The notes under the pieces: generated by a model
Databases searched by the model: none
Seen by the model: only the letters and a program-made list of their open reading frames with translations
What the model was told of the DNA's origin: nothing
Position numbers and translations under genes: made by a program
From: Rhodoferax sp.
GTDB lineage: Bacteria; Pseudomonadota; Gammaproteobacteria; Burkholderiales; Burkholderiaceae_C
DNA: 64,000 nt
Direction: 5' to 3'
Assembly (NCBI RefSeq): GCF_030653815.1
Contig: NZ_JAURYQ010000036.1
Coordinates: 124,001-188,000 of the forward strand
Shown: positions 58,832 to 64,000 of the stretch, one piece after another
Position numbering within the stretch: the first letter of the stretch is position 1
Layout: each line of letters opens with the position of its first letter

Positions 58832-60507
58832 CTGTGGAAGCCTTCACCCGTGACCAGGACGGCGGCGGCTGGGGTTACTACCTGGCCTTTGCTGATCCGC
58901 TGGGGATCCAAAAGAATTGGGCCATGCCCGCCCGCATGTTGTCCGCCGATGGCGGCGAATACCGCGCCACGCTGTTAAACATGGGCCTGCGCATTGCGAC
59001 CACGCCCCGCGCCCGTAACCTGCTTACCCAATATTTGCAGAGCCGCACCCCTGAAGAATTTGCAAGCTGTACCGACCGCATAGGCTGGCACAACGGCCGC
59101 GCCTTTGTGCTGCCAAAAGAAACTATTGGTGACAGTGGTGAACGCATCGTTTTTCAGAGCGACAACGCGGTAGAAAACACATTCCGAAGCAAGGGCACCC
59201 CTGACCAATGGCGCGACCGTGTAGGCGTTATGTGTGTTGGCAATAGCCGCCTGGCCTTTGCGGTGGCGTGTGCGTTTGCCGGGCCGCTGCTGCGCCCTGC
59301 CAACATGGAAAGCGGCGGTTTTCATTACCGTGGCGACAGTTCCAGCGGCAAGACCACGGCGTTAAAGCTGGCTGCCAGTGTGTACGGTGGCACCAGTTAT
59401 TTGCAGCGGTGGCGGGCAACAGATAACGCCCTCGAGGCCATAGCCGCCCAACATTCGGACTGTCTGCTGATCCTTGACGAGCTGGCACAGATTGACCCCA
59501 AGACGGCGGGCGAATGCGCCTACATGCTGGCCAACGAACAAGGCAAGGCACGCGCTACCCGCACGGGCACACCACGCACCCGGCAGGCATGGCGGCTGCT
59601 GTTTCTGAGTGCGGGTGAATTGGGCCTGGCTGATCACATGGCTGAAGGCATGAAGCGCACCCGCACCGGGCAGGAAGTGCGCATGGCAGACATTCCGGCC
59701 GATGCTGGAGCTGGCTTCGGTGCGTTCGAGGATCTGCACACGGCCGCGAATGGCGCTGTCTTTGCAAAGCACGTCACCACCCAAGCCCAAACGGTTTACG
59801 GTGCCACGGGCCGCGCCTGGCTGCAATGGTTGACAGAACACACAGACACCCTCAAGGCCAGCATTCGCACCAGGGCAGACACATTGGCCGCACGCCTGAT
59901 CCCTGCCAACGCAAGCGGGCAGGTTGAACGCGTAGGGGCACGCTTTGCGCTGGTGGGTGCGGCGGGTGAGCTGGCCACGGCGGCGGGCCTGACAGGCTGG
60001 CCAGTGGGTGAAAGCGAACAGGCGGCCGCTGCCTGCTTTAATGCCTGGCTGTCTGCCCGTGGTGGCAGTGGCAATGGTGAGATCGTGGGCATGCTGCGAC
60101 AGGTGCGGCGGTTTCTTGAATTGAACGCCGAAGGCCGCTTTGCCATGTGGCACCGGGGCAGTGATGACCACGCCCCCAAGACCCTGAACCGGGCAGGCGT
60201 GCGGCGCATGTTGGGCAGTGATGGCGCACCCATCAAATCCAATAGCCAATTCGGTGCAGAGTTTGGGGACAGGATCACCGCTACCCAAGGCGAAGAAGTG
60301 TCGTTCGAATATTTCATTCTTGCCGAAACGTTCCGGGTTGAAGTGTGTGCAGGGTTTGATTACCGGGCCGTGTGCCGTGTGTTGCTGGAACATGGCTGCC
60401 TTACCCCTGACAGCGGCCGCCCGTTCGACTGTAGGCAGCGCCTGCCCGGCATTGGCCCTGCAACCTGTTACCGGATACCGCCCGCTATCTTTGAGCTTGA
60501 CCTATGA
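58732..60507 (+). CDS. DUF927-domain helicase-like ATPase
   Basis: 591-aa protein with a DUF927 domain (about 20-330). The Walker A is GDSSSGKTT (201-209) and the Walker B LLILDE (245-250), then NEQGKARATRTGTPR sensor-like sequence. The C-terminal 150 residues are less conserved. DUF927 proteins are found with primases in phages and satellites and are thought to be replicative helicases. The ATG at 58732 has no Shine-Dalgarno and lies inside the primase gene; a -1 frameshift at CCCCCCA would instead produce a fused primase-helicase of about 960 aa. Confidence 0.85.
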   Translation: MFDPFTVDDSGVWFCGADQDGKRKPPEWICSPLTVEAFTRDQDGGGWGYYLAFADPLGIQKNWAMPARMLSADGGEYRATLLNMGLRIATTPRARNLLTQYLQSRTPEEFASCTDRIGWHNGRAFVLPKETIGDSGERIVFQSDNAVENTFRSKGTPDQWRDRVGVMCVGNSRLAFAVACAFAGPLLRPANMESGGFHYRGDSSSGKTTALKLAASVYGGTSYLQRWRATDNALEAIAAQHSDCLLILDELAQIDPKTAGECAYMLANEQGKARATRTGTPRTRQAWRLLFLSAGELGLADHMAEGMKRTRTGQEVRMADIPADAGAGFGAFEDLHTAANGAVFAKHVTTQAQTVYGATGRAWLQWLTEHTDTLKASIRTRADTLAARLIPANASGQVERVGARFALVGAAGELATAAGLTGWPVGESEQAAAACFNAWLSARGGSGNGEIVGMLRQVRRFLELNAEGRFAMWHRGSDDHAPKTLNRAGVRRMLGSDGAPIKSNSQFGAEFGDRITATQGEEVSFEYFILAETFRVEVCAGFDYRAVCRVLLEHGCLTPDSGRPFDCRQRLPGIGPATCYRIPPAIFELDL

Positions 60508-60855
60508 ACGCCCGCCCGATGCTCGCAAGACCTGGCCAGCATGCAACCGAATGGAACGCGTGAGCATGTGCCGGGCCGCGTGTGGGCGGCGGTGCGGTAG
60601 AGACACACTCGCGCTAAAAAATGGCATGTGTGTGTGGCACCAGGCACCAAATCAAGCAACAACTGAACGCATGCGAACGGTAACAAAAATGAGTGTCGCA
60701 GTTGTCGCAGTCCTGAAGTCAATAGTGCGTACAAAAAAAACCAATGAAATCAACGGTGTCGCAGTTGTCGCAGTTGTCGCAGTCAAAAAACACACTACCC
60801 GAACCCAACACCCCGCCAGATACCCCGAAGAATCAACCATCATAAACCCACAAAA
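60508..60855. other. 348-bp gap with 9-bp direct repeats
   Basis: No convincing gene. Two tandem TGTCGCAGT copies (60694-60711) and three more (60757-60783) are spaced so that all five are in 9-bp register (the two groups are 54 bp apart). A plus-strand frame is open through here, reading repeated VAVVAV, but it overlaps the HNH gene in another frame. Confidence 0.6.
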
Positions 60856-61236
60856 ATGGCGCAAAACATGCCAAAAGCTGCCCCAAAACCATGCAATTAC
60901 CCCGGCTGTGGGGTGCTGGTGCGTGACGGTTCTAGCCGATGCAGCAAACACCAACGCGAAGCCTGGGCAAAGCCCACGACAGCGACCAAGCGGGTCACGG
61001 GCAGGCGGCTGCAAACCATGCGGGCCGCCTTGTTTTCAAGCAATCCCCTTTGTGTCGAATGTGAACGACTGGGGCGGGTCACGCTGGCCACACAACGCGA
61101 CCATATCAGACCACTGGCAGAGGGTGGCACCGATGACGATAGCAACGTGCAAGGGCTTTGCCATGCCTGCCATGAAGCAAAGAGCTTGGCTGAATCAAAG
61201 CGAGGCAGGCAGCGGGCGCAGTGGGGTGCACAGTGA
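60856..61236 (+). CDS. HNH endonuclease
   Basis: 126-aa protein with an N-terminal zinc-like motif (CNYPGCGVLVRDGSSRCSKHQ) and a C-terminal HNH fold: CVEC (66-69), RDHIRPLAEGG (His83), SNVQGL (Asn97), CHACHEAK (Cys102, Cys105, His106). Small HNH nucleases like this are often encoded beside the cos site and terminase of HK97-type phages, where they aid packaging. Here two direct repeats follow at once. Confidence 0.88.
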   Translation: MAQNMPKAAPKPCNYPGCGVLVRDGSSRCSKHQREAWAKPTTATKRVTGRRLQTMRAALFSSNPLCVECERLGRVTLATQRDHIRPLAEGGTDDDSNVQGLCHACHEAKSLAESKRGRQRAQWGAQ

Positions 61237-61247
61237 CCCCTAGCCCC

Positions 61248-61396
61248 CACTGGAAACCGACCGCTTCCTACAATTTTTACGCCCGCAAGTTTTAGATTTT
61301 TATTTTTTTGTAGGGGTGAGGGGGGGGTCAAAAGTCTGGCACTCACACACTGGAAACCGACCGCTTCCTACTTTTTTTGCGTGCGCAAGTTTTGGG
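61248..61396. repeat. 48-bp direct repeat pair, 100 bp apart
   Basis: CACTGGAAACCGACCGCTTC begins copies at 61248 and 61348. The first 24 bp (to 61271 and 61371) are identical, and the rest (to about 61295 and 61395) is about 75-80% identical, both ending CGCAAGTTTT. The offset is exactly 100 bp. The pair lies just after the HNH gene. Confidence 0.8.
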
Positions 61397-61430
61397 GGGG
61401 TGGGGTACCCCGACCCGATCCGATGCGATG

Positions 61431-61855
61431 CCCGGCACCGTCACCACCTCGACCAAGTGCGAAGCCTCAAACCGTTGGAGCTGGTGAACCTGCCCGCCTG
61501 GCGTGCCGGTGGCCAGCGTCAGCACCACGACCGCCCGGCGTGAGCCGGTGCCAAGGCCCGGCACCTCGACCAAGTGCCAAGCCCTGAGCGTTGGAGCTGG
61601 TGCCTGGCTTGAGCCGGTGGCCAGCGTCAGCACCTCGACCACCTGGCGCGATCCAGTGCCAAGGCCCGGCACCATCATGACCTCGACCAGGTGCGAACCC
61701 TCAGACCGTTGGAGCTGGTGAACCTGCCCGCCTGGCGTGCCGGTGCCTGGCGTGAGCCGGTGGCCAGCGTCAGCACCATGACCACCCGGCGCGATCCGGT
61801 GACAGGCCCGGCACCGTCACCACGTCGACCAGGTGCGAAGCCTGGGCCGCCCTGA
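61431..61855. repeat. Imperfect long tandem repeats (about 3.4 copies)
   Basis: Units start with CCCGGCACC at 61431, 61557, 61665 and 61807, with lengths 126, 108, 142 and a partial last copy. Shared blocks include TCGACCAAGTGC (AGGTGC in copies 3 and 4), CGTTGGAGCTGGTG and CCGGTGGCCAGCGTCAGCACC; they differ by block insertions and deletions. The 142-bp unit breaks codon phase, so this is probably non-coding. Each junction can form a short GGTGCC/GGCACC-like stem. Confidence 0.8.
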
Positions 61856-61865
61856 TCTGGCCACT

Positions 61866-62006
61866 TGTACCCCCATTCACCCCGGTTCATACCCCCAAAA
61901 GTGGGGGTACATTGCCTGCTGATTTGAAGCCCTTGCCATTGGTGAAACGGGTATCTTAAAAAATATACCCCCAAATTCAAAAAATCTACCCCCAGATGTA
62001 CCCCCC
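61866..62006. repeat. TACCCCC motif cluster at the right end
   Basis: TGTACCCCC at 61866-61874, ATACCCCC at 61889-61896, inverted GGGGGTACA at 61903-61911, TATACCCCC at 61964-61972, CTACCCCC at 61986-61993 and TGTACCCCCC at 61997-62006. The second and third form a perfect TACCCCC/GGGGGTA inverted repeat. The motif matches copies next to the integrase, as expected for arm-type sites at both element ends. Confidence 0.6.
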
Positions 62007-62078
62007 GATATTGCTGGCACGTGGCATACTTACGCGAACGCTACTGAACGACGAAACGCGGTTTCCCTAGGTAAAATG

Positions 62079-62112
62079 AAAAAAGCCGGACGGTAAAAAA
62101 CCAATCCGGCTT
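62079..62112 (-). terminator. Terminator downstream of tRNA-Arg, inside the element
   Basis: AAGCCGGA (62083-62090) pairs with TCCGGCTT (62105-62112). On the minus strand the stem is followed by TTTTTT (complement of 62079-62084). It lies 6 nt beyond the tRNA CCA end and belongs to the element by position. Confidence 0.75.
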
Positions 62113-62114
62113 CA

Positions 62115-62138
62115 AATGTGGTCTCGCCAACAGGAATC
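62115..62138. repeat. Attachment-site copy at tRNA-Arg
   Basis: Contains the 15-bp core shared with 52882-52896 and the flanking AATGTGGT. The core covers the acceptor end and part of the T-arm of tRNA-Arg, so integration rebuilt an intact tRNA here. Confidence 0.75.
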
Positions 62139-62193
62139 GAACCTGTATTTCACGCTTAGGAGGCATGCGCACTATCCGTTGTGCTATGGCGAG
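62119..62193 (-). tRNA. tRNA-Arg (anticodon CCT)
   Basis: 75-nt cloverleaf on the minus strand. Acceptor CTCGCCA pairs with TGGCGAG, discriminator A, encoded CCA. Anticodon arm CATGC/GCGTG with loop CTCCTAA gives CCT (Arg). T-arm ACAGGTTCGATTCCTGT. It is the integration target of the element to its left. Confidence 0.93.
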
Positions 62194-62246
62194 AAAGCGT
62201 GATTTTAGGTGCATCCCATCAAGCGATGGCGGCTGCGCTACTTTCG

Positions 62247-62684
62247 TTACTTTGACAGCGAATCGCGGATCTGCCGCAACAACACAATGTCCTCCGGCGT
62301 TGCGGCTGGTGGTGCGGGTGGCGCTGGAGGCTCTGCTTTCTTCATGCGGTTGATCTGGCGGATCATCATGAAAATGATGAATGCCAGGATCATGAAGTTC
62401 ACCGCCACGGTGATGAAGTTGCCATACGCGAACAGCGGCACGCCGGCCTTCGTCAGCGCCTCATAAGTCATCGGCCCGGTGTAGGTGGCGGGCGGGGTGG
62501 ACAGCAGCACAAAGTAGTTGGAGAAATCGAGACCGCCCACGGCTCTGCCGACCAGCGGCATGATGAGGTCCTTGACCATGGAGTCGACTATTTTGCCAAA
62601 TGCGGCACCAATGATGACACCGACCGCAAGGTCAACTACATTGCCTTTCAAGGCAAACTCTTTGAACTCGGATGTGATGCTCAT
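62247..62684 (-). CDS. mscL: Large-conductance mechanosensitive channel
   Basis: 145-aa homopentameric channel opened by membrane tension. [46 protein letters not shown] gives the N-terminal helix and TM1, and [30 protein letters not shown] the second membrane helix. A C-terminal helical bundle ends the protein. It is followed on the same strand by tRNA-Arg. Confidence 0.96.
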   Translation of the reverse strand: MSITSEFKEFALKGNVVDLAVGVIIGAAFGKIVDSMVKDLIMPLVGRAVGGLDFSNYFVLLSTPPATYTGPMTYEALTKAGVPLFAYGNFITVAVNFMILAFIIFMMIRQINRMKKAEPPAPPAPPAATPEDIVLLRQIRDSLSK

Positions 62685-62782
62685 AGCAACCTTTCGCTAA
62701 GTGATGGGGCCACGAATTGCGGTATGACTTTTCTCAAATGAAAGCATACACCAGAACCCACGGGTGCAATCCTCGCTGCGAC

Positions 62783-64000
62783 TCAGTCGTAACGCAGGGT
62801 CCAGATCAAATCGATGGCGCTTTGTTCACCGGTCCGGGCGCGCAGCGTCAACCGGCGTGACAGGTCGTAAAAAATGGTGAAGACCCCCATGGTGCCCGCC
62901 AGGCCGCTTTCATAGGCCACGTAAAAATCCTTGCTGAGGCGTTTGCCGATGGTGACCGTGGCCCCGCTGGCAGTGTTGCCGCCGTTGCTGCCGCTAAAGC
63001 TCAGTTCATCCAGTCCCAGCGCCTGCGTCAGGCTGGCGCTGGGCCCGCGGCCGCTGCCCCCCAGCAAAGCCAGCGCTGCTTGCTGCAGCAAGGCGGCTTC
63101 GCCTCCGCTGCCACTGGCCGAACGCCCCAGCACCAGCCAGGCCAGTTTTTCAGCCTCGGGCAAGTCGGGCTCGGCGTAGAGTCGCACGATGGGCGACAGC
63201 GCCGTGCCACTCACTTGCACGCCGACCCGCTGGCTGAGTTGGGGTCGAATCGCCAGAATATCGAGCATCGGGTTGTCGGCCGAACCGACAAAATGCACAA
63301 GGCCTTGTTCAATGTCCAGCCGCTGGCCGTAAGCCCGGTAGGTGCCACGCATGGTACGCACGGTGCCGGTCAGGTTGGGCCGCTCGCGGTCGACGGCGTG
63401 CAGCGACAACTTGCCCGCCAGGCGGGTGTCCAGGCCGCGGCCACGCACCTGAAAATCCCGTCCCAGGTCAATCTCGATCAACAGGTCCGTGACCAGCCGG
63501 GGCGCGCTTGCGTTGCGGGTGGCCAGGGTGTTTTTGGCCGGCGTGGTGGTTGCGCTTTGCGTAGCTGCAGGCCGACGTACCAGCACGTCATCGCCCAGTT
63601 GCGGCGCACTGTCGTCGGGCAGCGTGATCAGCGCCTGGTCGACGGCCAGATTGCCGCGCAGGCTCAGTCGGGCGTCCCTGAGTTGTGCGGCCACCTTGCC
63701 CGACACCACCACGCGCCGATCGGAGCGGTTGCTCAGTCGCAGGGCCTTGGCCTGGACGTCGAGCGACATCGACAAGCGCGATAAAAAATCGGTCTCGGAG
63801 CCTGCGGGCAGCCAGAATACCGACCCGGTCACAGCCACTTGGCCGCCGCTACCGGCGGACGTGGCGGCGCCTTGCAAGCTGAATTCCTTGATATCCATCT
63901 GCTGCCCATGCAGCCGGGCGTTGAGCCGGCCCTGGCTGAAGTCGATGCCGTCCACCACCGAGCGCACGGCCAGGTCACGCGCCTGAATCTGGCCGTCCCA
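62783..64000 (-). CDS. tamB: TamB-like translocation/assembly module protein, N-terminus missing
   Basis: The last 405 codons of a TamB/DUF490 protein; the frame stays open at the window edge. TamB is an inner-membrane-anchored periplasmic protein working with TamA in outer-membrane biogenesis and lipid transport. The C-terminal domain is seen in PNLTGTVRTMRGTYRAYGQRLDIEQGLVHFVGSADNPMLDILAIRP, GTALSPIVRLYAEPDLPEAEKLAWLVLGR and the closing LTLRARTGEQSAIDLIWTLRYD. tamA would be expected beyond 64000. Confidence 0.88.
   Translation of the reverse strand, partial: WDGQIQARDLAVRSVVDGIDFSQGRLNARLHGQQMDIKEFSLQGAATSAGSGGQVAVTGSVFWLPAGSETDFLSRLSMSLDVQAKALRLSNRSDRRVVVSGKVAAQLRDARLSLRGNLAVDQALITLPDDSAPQLGDDVLVRRPAATQSATTTPAKNTLATRNASAPRLVTDLLIEIDLGRDFQVRGRGLDTRLAGKLSLHAVDRERPNLTGTVRTMRGTYRAYGQRLDIEQGLVHFVGSADNPMLDILAIRPQLSQRVGVQVSGTALSPIVRLYAEPDLPEAEKLAWLVLGRSASGSGGEAALLQQAALALLGGSGRGPSASLTQALGLDELSFSGSNGGNTASGATVTIGKRLSKDFYVAYESGLAGTMGVFTIFYDLSRRLTLRARTGEQSAIDLIWTLRYD

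Larger units (their letters stand above)
61237..62078. other. Non-coding right end of the element
   Basis: About 840 bp with no credible gene on either strand. It holds a 48-bp direct repeat pair, T- and G-rich runs (61290-61330, 61392-61410), the array of imperfect repeats (61431-61855) and clustered TACCCCC motifs (61866-62006). The low-complexity ORFs here are artefacts of the repeats. Confidence 0.75.
52875..62138. mobile_element. Integrative element (P4/PICI-like satellite candidate) at tRNA-Arg
   Basis: About 9.2 kb bounded by a 15-bp exact repeat, TCGCCAACAGGAATC, at 52882-52896 and 62124-62138, the latter inside the 3' end of tRNA-Arg(CCT). The flanking AATGTGG also matches, with a 2-nt indel. 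Contents in order: integrase, HTH regulator, RadC-like, unknown, AlpA-like, two small proteins, primase, DUF927 ATPase, HNH nuclease. All annotated genes lie on the plus strand. No capsid, tail, relaxase or T4SS genes are seen, which argues against a complete prophage or ICE and for a satellite. Confidence 0.85.

Noticed and set aside
60218..61243. A 341-aa plus-strand open frame running over the end of the DUF927 gene and the HNH gene
   Set aside because: It overlaps two well-supported genes in another frame and contains simple VAVVAV repeats from the 9-bp array. A short Cys-rich part (60551 onward) looks slightly zinc-finger-like but is not convincing.
61431..61855. CRISPR array
   Set aside because: Units are 108-142 bp with similar sequence throughout; there are no short conserved repeats separated by unique spacers and no cas genes.
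61343..61980. Small ORFs on both strands in the 61.3-62 kb region
   Set aside because: They arise from the imperfect tandem repeats, change frame between units and have no start signals.

Overview
The window is chromosomal DNA from a betaproteobacterium of the order Burkholderiales, most likely family Comamonadaceae (Rhodoferax/Polaromonas-like). This rests on recognised gene blocks and their order (hemA-prfA-prmC-slyX-grxD; orn-M48-PCD-rsgA; rpsP-rimM-trmD-rplS; acnB-citE-mdh | GntR-sdhCDAB-sdhE-gltA; leuC-leuD-leuB-asd-fimV-truA-trpF-trpB-trpA-accD) and on GC-rich codon use. No database search was possible, so the taxon is an inference.

Layout. 1-9.8 kb: partial dacB, an SDR oxidoreductase, tRNA-Pro(CGG), ispB divergent from rplU-rpmA-obgE, proB, a CNP1-like exported protein with rppH, proS and a lytic transglycosylase. 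9.8-14 kb: hemA-prfA-prmC-slyX-grxD on the minus strand. 14-25 kb: ugpQ, lysS, a YggT protein, a DEAD-box helicase, orn, an M48 protease, PCD, rsgA, hisC, a CobD/CbiB-like protein and nudL. 25.5-30 kb: the ribosomal operon rpsP-rimM-trmD-rplS, a GNAT acetyltransferase and the phosphate pair DUF47-pit. 30-41 kb: a TCA-cycle block, with acnB, a CitE-like lyase and mdh on one strand, and a GntR regulator, sdhCDAB, sdhE and gltA on the other. A perfect palindrome in the mdh/GntR gap is a likely operator. 41-52.9 kb: leucine, aspartate-semialdehyde and tryptophan biosynthesis with fimV, truA and accD.

52.9-62.1 kb is an integrated accessory element of about 9.2 kb, inserted at the 3' end of a tRNA-Arg(CCT) gene. 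A degenerate copy of the tRNA end lies beside accD. It carries a P4-type tyrosine integrase, a small HTH regulator, a RadC/JAB protein, an unknown 278-aa protein, an AlpA-like activator, two small proteins (one a probable winged-helix), a PriCT/TOPRIM primase overlapping a DUF927 helicase-like ATPase, and an HNH endonuclease. There are no capsid, tail, conjugation or large-terminase genes, so it resembles a phage satellite (P4/PICI-like). Its non-coding DNA is rich in structure: 11-bp iteron-like repeats, two DnaA-box-like sites, repeated TGTACCCCC motifs at both ends, a roughly 48-bp direct repeat exactly 100 bp apart beside the HNH gene, an array of imperfect 108-142-bp repeats, and an in-frame CCCCCCA slippery heptamer between primase and helicase. 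This element is the part of the window most likely to hold something undescribed.

After the element the chromosome resumes with tRNA-Arg, mscL and the 3' part of a TamB-like gene that runs off the window.
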